DNA from: Aminivibrio pyruvatiphilus
Lineage (GTDB): Bacteria > Synergistota > Synergistia > Synergistales > Aminobacteriaceae
DNA: 64,000 bases
Reading direction: 5' to 3'
NCBI RefSeq assembly: GCF_004366815.1
Contig: NZ_SORI01000011.1
Location: 1-64,000 of the forward strand
Part shown: in pieces, positions 26,432 through 35,319 of the stretch
How the letters are laid out: each line of letters opens with the position of its first letter
Position numbering within the stretch: the stretch's first letter is position 1
The notes under the pieces: model-generated
The model's input: only the letters and a program-made list of their open reading frames with translations
The model's database searches: none
Told to the model about the DNA's origin: nothing
Program-made: the position numbers and the translations under genes

Positions 26432-27895
26432 ATGAAGATAACGGCATCCCCTCTTTCCGGCGCAAACGTACAGGGGAGCGGGGCAATTGCTCTGTATGTT
26501 TTTTCGGGAGAACCTCTCCCGGCAGGGATCCTTTCACCCGGGGACGTCCCGGCAGCGGCTGCCCTGCTCGATGACTCCTCGTTCAGGGCGAAAAAGGGAA
26601 AAATAGCGAAGGCTCTCCTTCCTGGTTCCGCCTTTTCGCCGCTTTACCTTGTCGGCCTCGGAGAAAGGAAGGTTTTCGGGGAGGACAGTCTCCGGTCCAG
26701 TACCGCGGAGCTTGTCCGGAGAGCGAAAGGAGACGGAGTTTTCCGTATTTTCGCCCATCTTCCGGTTTCTCCGGACCGGAACGCAAGCTGTGCCGTGGCG
26801 GAGGGTGCGGAGCTCGGAAGCTACTCCTTCGAAAAATACAAAACCCGGAAAGATGAAGACAGGCTTCCCGAACCGGGAGAATTCGTCCTGTACGGCGGCG
26901 ACGGGGAAGGACTCTCCCTGGGGAAAATGCTCGCCTGTGCCCAGAACATGGCCCGGGATCTCGCAAACGAGCCGGGGAACAGGTCCAACCCCCTGACGCT
27001 GGCGGAGTATGCCCTTGCTGAAGCAGCAGATTTCGGCCTCGAAGCGGAAGTCTGGGACGAAAAGAAAATCCTCGAAGAGAGAATGGAAGGGCTCTATTCC
27101 GTGGGAATGGGGTCGTCCACACCTCCGAGGCTGGTCCGCCTCTCCTGGAAGCCCGACGGCATACCCTTGCGGAAAGTGGTCTTCGTAGGGAAGGGCATCA
27201 CTTTTGACAGCGGCGGGCTGAACCTCAAGCCCGGCGACTTCATCCGCTCCATGAAGAGTGACAAGTCAGGGGCATGCAATGTTTTCGCCCTCCTCCGGGC
27301 GGCTGCGAAGATGAAGCTGCCCGTGGAGGTTCACGGAATCGTGGCCCTCGCCGAGAACATGCCCGGCGGCAAGGCGTTCCGTCCCGACGACATTCTCCGG
27401 ATGAGGAACGGAAAAACAGTGGAAATCGACAACACTGATGCCGAAGGACGGCTCGTCCTTGCAGATGCCCTGAGCTACGCCTCGGAGCTCGGCCCCGATG
27501 TCATCATCGACATGGCAACCCTCACAGGGGCCTGCGCTGTGGCCCTGGGAACGTCCATAGCCGGACTTTTTACACCGGACGACACTCTCGCCGCAAGCCT
27601 TCTGGAAGCCGGAAAGGCCAGGGGAGAGCGGCTGTGGCGGCTTCCTGACGATGACGAAAGGATTGCGGAATCCATGAAATCTCCCGTGGCGGACCTGGTG
27701 AATTCCGGAAGCAGGTACGGCGGAGCCATCTTCGCTGCACGGTTTCTTCGGGAGTTCGTCGGTGAGGGGATTTCCTGGGCTCATCTGGATATTGCGGGGG
27801 TGGACTTCAACAAGGACGAGTATTCGGTCTACGGCAAAGGGGCAACCGGTTTTGCCGTCAGGACATGCCTTCAGTTTCTTTTGTCCGTGCGGTAG
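26432..27895 (+). CDS. pepA: Leucyl aminopeptidase (M17 family)
   Basis: A 487-aa cytosolic zinc or manganese aminopeptidase that removes N-terminal residues from peptides. The metal-binding core is complete: VGKGITFDSGGLNLKP, MKSDKSGA, NTDAEGRLVLADAL (family signature) and MATLTGACAVALG. The N-terminal 150 residues are the less conserved macro-like domain. The frame extends into the EamA gene, but the ATG at 26432 fits the family length; its ribosome-binding site (GGGAG) is modest. It ends before a convergent terminator facing mnmE. Confidence 0.93.
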   Translation: MKITASPLSGANVQGSGAIALYVFSGEPLPAGILSPGDVPAAAALLDDSSFRAKKGKIAKALLPGSAFSPLYLVGLGERKVFGEDSLRSSTAELVRRAKGDGVFRIFAHLPVSPDRNASCAVAEGAELGSYSFEKYKTRKDEDRLPEPGEFVLYGGDGEGLSLGKMLACAQNMARDLANEPGNRSNPLTLAEYALAEAADFGLEAEVWDEKKILEERMEGLYSVGMGSSTPPRLVRLSWKPDGIPLRKVVFVGKGITFDSGGLNLKPGDFIRSMKSDKSGACNVFALLRAAAKMKLPVEVHGIVALAENMPGGKAFRPDDILRMRNGKTVEIDNTDAEGRLVLADALSYASELGPDVIIDMATLTGACAVALGTSIAGLFTPDDTLAASLLEAGKARGERLWRLPDDDERIAESMKSPVADLVNSGSRYGGAIFAARFLREFVGEGISWAHLDIAGVDFNKDEYSVYGKGATGFAVRTCLQFLLSVR

Positions 27896-27902
27896 TATCA
27901 AG

Positions 27903-27944
27903 GGAGGGGAGGAGCCGGGGGGCTCCTCCCCTCCGCTTATTTTC
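27903..27944. terminator. Bidirectional terminator between pepA and mnmE
   Basis: A 14-bp stem GGAGGGGAGGAGCC / GGCTCCTCCCCTCC with a GGGG loop between converging genes; the T-run on the plus side is interrupted, and the hairpin reaches the last codons of mnmE. Confidence 0.75.
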
Positions 27945-29346
27945 CGACGCAGAACTGGCTGAAAATGTAGTCGAGCAGGGTGTCGTCTCCGGAAATGCCG
28001 AGAAGGCGCTCCATGGCGGACCGGGCCTCGGAGATGCAGGATCCTGCGATATCCTGGCCAAGCCCTGATTCCAGGGCTGCCGAGGCATCCCTGAGAAATC
28101 CGATGGCGGCACGGATCTCGTTCACCTGCCTGGCGGACGCATTCAGCCCTGAATCCAGCGCCCCGCCGCCCGCGATGGAGGAGACCACGGCATCCTTCAG
28201 GCTGTCCAGCCCGGTGCCTTTCTTTGCTGAAATGGAAAGCATGGGACTTTCGGGCAGAAGTTCGGAGATGGCTTCTTCGGTGGTCCTTCCCGTTTCGTCT
28301 CTTCCTGGAGGAAGGTCCGATTTGTTCACCGCCACCACGTGTACGAGATCCCGAAGCCGGTCCGCCATGTCGAAGTCGAAGGGGGCGGGCGGAGCGCTTC
28401 CGTCGGCCACCCAGATGCGCACGTCAGCATTTTTGAAGGCTTCCTCTGCCAGCGAGATCCCTATGGCTTCCACTTCGTCGGAGGGTATCCCCATCCCTGC
28501 CGTATCCACAAGGCGGAGAGGTATTCCCCTATAAGTGAGCACTTCCTCGATGAGGTCCCTGGTCGTGCCCGGAATCGCAGTGACGATTGCCCGCGACTCC
28601 CTGAGGAGGGCATTGAGAAGAGAAGATTTCCCCACGTTCGGCCTGCCCACGATGGCCACCCTGATCCCTTCACGGAGAAGGAACCCCGTGGCGCACCGGT
28701 CCAGCAGGTCCTCCAGGCTCTGGCGGATTGCCTGGAGGGAATGGCTCGTATCCTCGTCGCTTCCGTAGGGAAGGTCTTCCTCCGGAAAGTCGAGAGAAAC
28801 TTCCATTTTTCCCGAGAGAGCCAGAAGCTCGTCATAGATGTCTCTGGCGAAGGAAGCGAGCTCTCCCTTCAGTGTCCTGGCGGCAGCCCGGAGGGCCTCG
28901 TCGCTCCGGGAACGGATGATCCCCAGGACAGCCTCCGCCTGGGTCAGGTCGATCCTGCCGGACAGGAACGCCCGCTTCGTGAACTCTCCCGGTTCCGCGA
29001 GCCGGGCTCCCCGGCAGAGAAGGAGCTCCAGGCATTTTTGTGCCACCAGGGTGCCGCCGTGGGTGTGGATTTCCACCACTTCCTCCCCGGTATAGCTTTT
29101 CGGGGGAGCGAACCATACAGCGAGCACCTGGTCGATGGCGTCTCCCTTTTCGTCAAGAAGATAACCGTTCCGGAGGTATCTGGAGGGAGTCCCTGAAAGG
29201 GGAACGGCAAGAGAAAGCTGCCTGTCGGCAAGTCTCCTCGCTTCCGCTCCGGAAAGGCGGACAATGGCTATGCCTGCTTCTCCCCACGCTGTGGCAATAG
29301 CCGCTATGGTATCCTGTGTGCCGCTGTGCGGACTCGTGGAATCCAT
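27937..29346 (-). CDS. mnmE: tRNA modification GTPase MnmE
   Basis: A 469-aa GTPase that, with MnmG, modifies wobble uridine 34 of certain tRNAs. The N-terminal TrmE domain binds a folate cofactor, the helical domain follows, and the inserted G domain has GRPNVGKSSLLN, DTAG and NKSD. The C-terminus ends FSQFCVGK, which keeps the functionally needed cysteine of the family C(I/L/V)GK tail. The ATG at 29346 is preceded by GGAGGAGAG. No mnmG lies in the window. Confidence 0.95.
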   Translation of the reverse strand: MDSTSPHSGTQDTIAAIATAWGEAGIAIVRLSGAEARRLADRQLSLAVPLSGTPSRYLRNGYLLDEKGDAIDQVLAVWFAPPKSYTGEEVVEIHTHGGTLVAQKCLELLLCRGARLAEPGEFTKRAFLSGRIDLTQAEAVLGIIRSRSDEALRAAARTLKGELASFARDIYDELLALSGKMEVSLDFPEEDLPYGSDEDTSHSLQAIRQSLEDLLDRCATGFLLREGIRVAIVGRPNVGKSSLLNALLRESRAIVTAIPGTTRDLIEEVLTYRGIPLRLVDTAGMGIPSDEVEAIGISLAEEAFKNADVRIWVADGSAPPAPFDFDMADRLRDLVHVVAVNKSDLPPGRDETGRTTEEAISELLPESPMLSISAKKGTGLDSLKDAVVSSIAGGGALDSGLNASARQVNEIRAAIGFLRDASAALESGLGQDIAGSCISEARSAMERLLGISGDDTLLDYIFSQFCVGK

Positions 29347-29422
29347 CGTTCTCTCCTCCTCCGGTCTTCCTGCTTCATCCAGCTCTCTTTCGTATCTTAC
29401 ATCAAATTGTCCCCGGGCGCAG

Positions 29423-29452
29423 AAAAAACTCCCTCCCCGAAAGGGAGGGAGC
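29423..29452 (-). terminator. Terminator after the aminotransferase gene
   Basis: On the minus strand GCTCCCTCCC / GGGGAGGGAG with a TTTC loop runs into six T residues, 24 bp after the aminotransferase stop. Confidence 0.88.
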
Positions 29453-29475
29453 AGAGGCGGCAGAACAATGGATTG

Positions 29476-30699
29476 TCAGTGCACTGCGGGGATAGCCAGT
29501 TCGGTGACTGCCTCGGCGAGGCGTTTCACGCCCTCCTCGATGATTTCCGGGGAAGGGAAAGTGTAGCACAGCCGGGCATTGTGGATGCCCGCCCCGGCAG
29601 TGGGGCAGAAGGGATCGCCGGGAACGAAGGCCACTTTCTTGTCGATGGCCTTTTTGAAAAGGTCGTTGGTGTTCACGGTGGGGAACTTCAGCCAGTAGAA
29701 AAAGCCCCCTTCCGGCTTGACCCACGTCACGCCGAGAGGAGTGAGGTGTTTTTCGAAGCTCTTCTCCATGGCGTCACGCTTCACCCTGTAGTTGTCGATG
29801 ATCACGGGGAGGTGACGGTCGAGGTGGCCGTTCACGCAGTACTCCGCCACCAGGGCCTGGGTGATGGTGCTGGAGCAGAGGTCCGTCCCCTGCTTGAACA
29901 CGGTGAGATTCCTGATGATCTCCTTCGGTCCCGTAACCCACCCCACGCGGGTTCCGGGGGAGAGGATCTTCGAGAAGGAACCGGCGTAGATTACGCCCCC
30001 CTGGTCGTGGAATGAGAAGATGGACGGCAGATGGTCACCCTCGTACCGGACATAGCCGTAGGGGTCGTCTTCGAAAATGGGGATGTTGTATTGTTTGGAG
30101 ATCTCCACCAGCTTTTTCCGACGTTCCACGGACATGGTAGATCCTCCGGGATTGTGGAAGTTGACGATGGTGTAGATGAACTTGATCTTCTTTCCCTCGG
30201 ACCTTGCCTTCTCGATGATGCCGGGGAGAAGGTCCACCTGCATGCCGTTCCGGTCCGTGGGGACGCCGAGAAAGCTGCCGCCGTGGTTGAAGAAAACAGT
30301 GAGGGCTGCAAGGTAGGAAGGATCCTCGGTAATGACATAATCCCCCTTGTCGATCATGGACCATGCGAAAAGGTCGAGGGCCTGCTGGGAACCGGTGGTG
30401 ATGAGCATTTCTTCCGGTCCGGCCTTCCTCCCCAGACGGGGTGCGGTCCAGGCTGCAAGAAAATCCTTGAGAGGAGGGTAGCCCTCCGTAGTGCCGTACT
30501 GGAGAAGTTCTTTGCCCTGGTCTTTGAGGATGTGTGCTCCCTCGTAGAACTGGTCTACCGGAAACACTTCCGGGGCAGGCATGCCTCCCGCGAAGGAGAT
30601 CATGCCGGGCTGCTTGATCACTGCCAGCATCTCCCGGATTGGTGACGGCCGGTTGTTCTTCGCTACGGAGCTGAAGTTGTCCTGCCAAATCCCGCTCAT
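29476..30699 (-). CDS. PLP-dependent aminotransferase (2-aminoadipate transaminase-like)
   Basis: A 407-aa fold-type I aminotransferase of the subgroup with LysN, ARO8-like and MocR C-terminal domains, acting on 2-aminoadipate, aromatic or branched-chain amino acids. The PLP lysine is in YAGSFSKILSPGTRVGW; SFAGGMPAPEVFP near residue 35 and NFHNPGGSTMS near 200 are typical of the group. The substrate is not certain. AGGCGAAG precedes the ATG at 30699 and a consensus -10 (TATAAT, minus, 30791-30786) lies upstream, so it is probably transcribed separately from the giant gene before it. Confidence 0.88.
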   Translation of the reverse strand: MSGIWQDNFSSVAKNNRPSPIREMLAVIKQPGMISFAGGMPAPEVFPVDQFYEGAHILKDQGKELLQYGTTEGYPPLKDFLAAWTAPRLGRKAGPEEMLITTGSQQALDLFAWSMIDKGDYVITEDPSYLAALTVFFNHGGSFLGVPTDRNGMQVDLLPGIIEKARSEGKKIKFIYTIVNFHNPGGSTMSVERRKKLVEISKQYNIPIFEDDPYGYVRYEGDHLPSIFSFHDQGGVIYAGSFSKILSPGTRVGWVTGPKEIIRNLTVFKQGTDLCSSTITQALVAEYCVNGHLDRHLPVIIDNYRVKRDAMEKSFEKHLTPLGVTWVKPEGGFFYWLKFPTVNTNDLFKKAIDKKVAFVPGDPFCPTAGAGIHNARLCYTFPSPEIIEEGVKRLAEAVTELAIPAVH

Positions 30700-30785
30700 T
30701 TCTTCGCCTCCCTTGATTTGTTCGCGTTTTCACCAATTATTCGGATTTTACGCCATAGAAGCAAAAAAATCGACAATACAAGTAT

Positions 30786-30816
30786 ATTATAGCACGAAGG
30801 TGGGGAACGGCGTAAA
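30786..30816 (-). promoter_or_regulatory. Putative promoter of the aminotransferase gene
   Basis: A perfect TATAAT (minus, 30791-30786) with a weak TTTACG (30816-30811) 19 bp upstream; the -35 falls inside the preceding hairpin. Confidence 0.35.
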
Positions 30817-30830
30817 GCCGTTCCCCACCA
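30801..30830 (-). terminator. Hairpin after the giant exported-protein gene
   Basis: A 12-bp inverted repeat GGTGGGGAACGG / CCGTTCCCCACC, 30 bp after the stop codon at 30860; there is no T-run, so termination efficiency is unclear. Confidence 0.5.
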
Positions 30831-30859
30831 TAGGAACAGGGACCTGACGCTGTACGTGC

Positions 30860-33800
30860 CTAGGGCCGGCTTTCCCTTTCTGCCCTGGAATACCGGATTT
30901 CCGCAAGAGGGACCCCGGACGGGGAAAGGGCGTCCGTTTTCAGACGGATTACAAAGTCGCAGGGGCCGTCGTCTTCCGGTTCGACCCGGACCATGTAGTC
31001 GCCCCATTCTCCTTTCAGTGTGATATTCCCCTCCGCCAGCACATAACCTTCTTCATCCGGAGGGAGAACCTCCACCGACCATGTGCACGGAATCTCCCCG
31101 CTTGCTGCAGCCTTCCAGAAGAAAAGCAGTGTACCATCCTCCCCGTCCTCTTCCAGGTACCGGTCCAGTATTTTCGTTTCGATCCCCCGGACGTCGACGT
31201 TCACTGAAAACCCGCCGCACCGGAATGGATAGGACCCGGTCGCTATGGCACGGGGAAGGACCAGTTCGAGAATTGCGGTCCCGTCCGCGCCCGGAATCAC
31301 TTCCTTCACTCCCTCCGTGCCGGCTGTTCCGCCGGGGATCAGGGGGGAGGAAACGGAAAGGGGGTCTCCCCCTTTCCCGGAAATACGGATCCGGACAGTT
31401 TCCCCCGCCTCGTACTGCTGTTTTTCCGGAAGAAGGAGGACCTTCCCTGACCTGTCCTGCACCTGGAGGGCATTGAGCAGGATGGATCTTCCCGAGGCAT
31501 GGTAGAGGCCGTAGAGTATTTTGTTCCCCCTGAAAGAAACCGGTATGTCCGGGAACAGAGCCTTTCCCTTCCCCCCCGTGAGCTTCACCGGTTCAAGGCG
31601 GGTTTCGTCGTTGAAGGAGACCCTGACCTGGTATTCTCCTTCGTTTGTATTGGAAGTCACATCCACTTCAAGGGCCAGGACTTCACCTTCCTCGTAGGCT
31701 TCCCTGTCTGTCCGTGCTGATACGGAGAATTTCGGAGCCTCGATGGAGAGTACTCCCCGTTTCGAATGGTCACCCGCTTTCACAAGGGCGTACACCCGGG
31801 AGTTGACGCTGTCTTCCGGCACAAGAACTTCGAAAGGAACTTCCGCCCGTTCGCCCGGTCCAAGGACTGTTTCCCTGACGATTCTTCCCATATCCGGAAT
31901 CTCGAGGGAACAGAAGGTCCTCCCGCCTTCATCCCCCCTGTTTTCAAGAACAGCCCGGAGGATTTTTCTTTCTCCCGGCCTCAGTATCTCTTCAGAGGGG
32001 ACGCTGAGAATGACGGGTGCAAAGGGGGCATGGGGCCGGAGCTCCGACAGGGGAGAAAGCATCAGCCCTGCCTTTTCAGTTTCTCCTCCTTCCACGGCCG
32101 TTCGCGAGCTGCCCTTTCCGTACCCTTTCGCTTCCGCTGAAACGGTATGGATTCCTGAGGGCGCGTTCCTGAAAAGAACCTGCCCCGAACTGTTGACATT
32201 TCCCCGGAATATCGTTCCCGCACAGGACAGGGCTACGGCCGCGCCCGGAAGGGGTTTTCCGGCAGAATCGGCCACCGATACGAGGAGATTTCCTCTCCCA
32301 GGCGGGACAATGCGCTCCAGGGGGATGGCCAGTTCGACGTCCCTGCGGCCCGAGGTGAAAAAGCCGGGGGCGTCAGTCTCCTTATACCCCGGAGAAGAGG
32401 CCCGGAACCATTGGTGTTTGAAGTGAGTCCGGGATGAATGGAGGCCCCTGCCCTCGGGAGCCCTGAGAGGAGGTTCACCCTGGGGCTGGAAGGTGATGTT
32501 GGTCACTGTTTCCCCTGAAGCCAGGTCGACTCCTTTCAGGTTCATCTGCCCGAGGGGGTCCGTCGGATGGAGATAGACGGTGTGCGTGGTCGAGCGGCCC
32601 GGGAAGGCCGTAGGATAGAACCCTGCTTCGAAGTAGCCGTCCGCCCTGATCACCGTGTTCCTGTTCCCCGGCAGGGCTTCCGTGGAGGCCATGCCGTTCT
32701 CGTACCGGGCCCACCCGTTTTCGAGGAGGTATGCCGAAAAGACCGGCAGGGGGGTTCCCGTGAGAACGTCCGCCACGGTGAAATCCACCCGCCCCAGCGA
32801 AGGGGCGAGGAAAATGGTTCGATCTGCGGTTTTCCCCGGGAATACGGTGGGGTAGAAGGACCCGGTTTCGTAGTATCCGGGTGCTTTGATGACGGTATTC
32901 CTGTTCCCCGGCTGGGCCTCCATGGAGCTCTTCCCGTTCCGGTACTGGGCCCATCCTCCGTCAAGCAGGTAGGCGGAAAAAACGGGAAGAGGCTTTCCGG
33001 TCTGTCCGTCTTTCACGGAAAAGGCGAGTTTCCCCGTGGATGGGGTGAGAAATACCGTGCGTTGTATGGTCCTTCCCGGAAAAACGGTAGGATAGAAAGA
33101 ACCGGTTTCGTTGTATCCCGGAGCATTGATGACGGTATTTCTGTTCCCGGGCTGGGCTTCCGTGGAGGCCGTGCCGTTTTCGTACCGGGCCCACCCGTTG
33201 TCGAGAAGATAGGCGGAAAACTGCGGTATAGGTTTCCCGGTGATCATGTCGAGAACCGAGAAATTGATACGCCCCGACGAGGGACTGAGGAAAATGGTCC
33301 TCGTGACGGATCTTCCCGGAAAAACGGTGGGGTAGAAGGACCCGGTTTCATAGTATCCCGGTGCCTTGATGACCGTGTTCCTGTTCCCCGGCTGGGCCTC
33401 CGTTTCGCCGGAGCCGTTTTCGTACTGGGCCCATCCGTTGTCCAGAAGATACGCCGAGAACCTCTGTATTGGTTCCCCGGAGAGGGCGTCAATGACGCGG
33501 AACTGTATCTTTCCCGTGGAAGGGTGAAGCTGGATCGTTTTTTTCACCGTTTTCCCCGGGAAGACGGTCGGATAAAAAGAACCGGTTTCGTAGTATCCGT
33601 CCGATTTGATGACGGTATTCCTGTTCCCCGGTCTGGATTCTGTGGCGGCGGACCCTTTTTCAAACCCTGCCCATCCGTTGTCGAGGAGATAGGCGGCGAA
33701 TTTTTCCAGGGGCTCTCCCGTAAGGGCATCCACGGCGCTGAACAGCATCCTGCCGGGAGTATCGGGATAGGGGGCTTCCGAAGAGAAGAGGAAAAACTCC

Positions 33801-34560
33801 TCCTCCTCCGGAGGGAGTATTCCCCTGGAGAAATACGTCTGGGTCTTGAGTTCGTGGAACCCTGCGGAAGTCAGGGTAAGTTCAAGGGGACCCGGCTCCG
33901 GAGACAGGGAAAATGTTCCGTTCTCCAGGCTTTCCGTCGTGGCGGTGGTGTCTTTTTGTTTCAGGGTTATGGAAACGCGGGAAAGAGGTTCTCCGGCAGT
34001 GTTTTTCACCACTCCCCGGAAGGGGTACGGGCTTTTTTTCGGGAACAGGAAGACTTCGTCAGCAGGAGTGTCTTTCCTGCCATTCCCCGGAACGAAAAAC
34101 CCTGTGGTGAGAGAATCGTATCCGTCCAGCTCGAACCTGAATGAGAGCGCTCCCCTGGGCACTGAAGCCTCGAGGATCCCTTCATTCCCCGTGACGCCCA
34201 GATCGTGTCCCGTCTCCCTCTCGAGCCGGAAAATTCTCACTCCTCCAAGGGGCTTTTCCGTAATGCCGTCCCTGAGGAGAAAGGCTGCTTTCGCTGAATC
34301 GAAGTCGAGATAAAACACCCTTTCCGCCTCATCCAGGTAGCTGTTGAACAGTTCCGTCTCCAGGGACGCATATCCTTCCCGGGTAAACCTGAGAGCGACT
34401 CTTCCATCTGGAATCGCAAGGGTGACACGGCCGCTGTCGTCCGTGACTCCCTGCTGGAAGCCGCTGGGAGCGGTCACTTCAACGGATGCTCCTGTAACCG
34501 GACTGCCGGTCATCCTGTCGAGGACGGCCAGTCGTGCGCTTCCCGTTTTTTTTGTGTATC
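30860..34560 (-). CDS. Giant exported protein, C-terminal segment
   Basis: About 1,230 codons of the -1 frame, starting after the A8 run. No ribosome-binding site or plausible start codon introduces it, so it probably needs the upstream frames. It holds carboxypeptidase regulatory-like domains (pattern xxxxVxDxxTGxPlxgaxVxv...), the five 80-residue repeats with GNRNTVI and FYPTVFPG, then modules that resemble alpha-2-macroglobulin MG or CARDB-type beta domains (VLENRGDEGG, VSFNDETRLEPVKL). The tail ends ESRP without a membrane anchor or sorting motif. All this suggests an extracytoplasmic, surface-associated structural or binding protein. Confidence 0.6.
32545..33700 (-). repeat. Five tandem 240-bp coding repeats
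   Basis: Five copies of an 80-aa unit in register, starting on the minus strand at about 33700, 33460, 33220, 32980 and 32740. Each contains FSAYLLDNGWA, PGNRNTVI and GSFYPTVFPG in the same order; a marker string (CTGTTCCCCG on the plus strand) recurs at 32661, 32901, 33381 and 33621 (33141 with one change), exactly 240 bp apart. The last copy is the most divergent and lacks one residue. The units differ enough to be old duplications. Confidence 0.92.
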
Positions 34561-35319
34561 CCGGGAAAGATACAGTTTCACCTCGGGCACCTCCGCCTCG
34601 GGGTGGACCGACGAGTACCATTCCGTTGAAAGGATGCTGTATCCTTCCGTCTCGGCGGAAATGACCCACCGTCCGTCCTCGAGGCTGAAGATGCATCCTC
34701 CGTCGTCGTCCGTCTTCTTTGTTTCGGATGCCGGCTGTCCGGGACGTCCCGCAGAGACGGCCACCCCCGCCAGGGGAGCTTCGCTGACGAGATCGACACA
34801 GATGATCTTCATAGAGCCTTTTTTCGGGGTCAGGTAGAGAAGGGTTTCCCTTGTCCTTTCTCCGGCGAGGATTTCCGTTTCAAGAGGCCTGTACCCGTCG
34901 GCGGATATCCTCAGCGCTCTCCTCCCGGGAGCGGTCAGGGCGGCGGGTCCGCCGTTGACGGAGAAGGAAATGTCCCGATTCCAGCCGTCATCCTTTGAAA
35001 GATCGCTGGTCCTGAGAATTGCGGTGACGCTCCCCACCTCCTTTTCCGATATGGCGTCCAGGATCCTGAGCCGTATTTTCCCCAGGGGGGGATAGAGGTC
35101 CAGGCGCTGCTCCCATCCCTCGGTTATCCTGAAGGGAAATTCCGATGAACTCCAGCTCTGTCCTTCCACAAAACACCGTGCCAGGTAATCGCCGGGAAGC
35201 AGCGCCAGGGAATAGCGGGCCGAGGCATCGCTTTGTACCGTGTACTTTTCATTTCCCTTGATGATATCGATCAGGCATCCGGGTACGGGCTCGCCGGTTA
35301 CCCTGTCGAAAACCCGTCC
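34510..35319 (-). pseudogene. Giant exported protein, middle segment between the two lesions
   Basis: About 270 codons in the same frame as the N-terminal segment, open from directly after the amber codon to a stop at 34510 just beyond the frameshift point. It encodes two further carboxypeptidase regulatory-like domains (GRVFDRVTGEPVPGCLID; VDLVSEAPLAGVAVSAG). The last correct residues are LYLSRDTQKK at the A8 run; what follows in this frame (REAHDWPSSTG) looks random. A GTG at 35169 opens a 219-codon frame but has no ribosome-binding site. Confidence 0.7.

Noticed and set aside
32545-33700. CRISPR or non-coding satellite array
   Set aside because: The unit is 240 bp, has no short spacers and stays in one reading frame with a conserved protein pattern.
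32567-34144. 525-codon plus-strand frame opposite the repeat region
   Set aside because: It is long because the 240-bp repeats are open in several frames; the minus strand carries the domain pattern.
34510-35169. A free-standing 219-aa protein starting at the GTG 35169
   Set aside because: No ribosome-binding site, and the upstream frame continues the same domain; the start is an artefact of the amber break.
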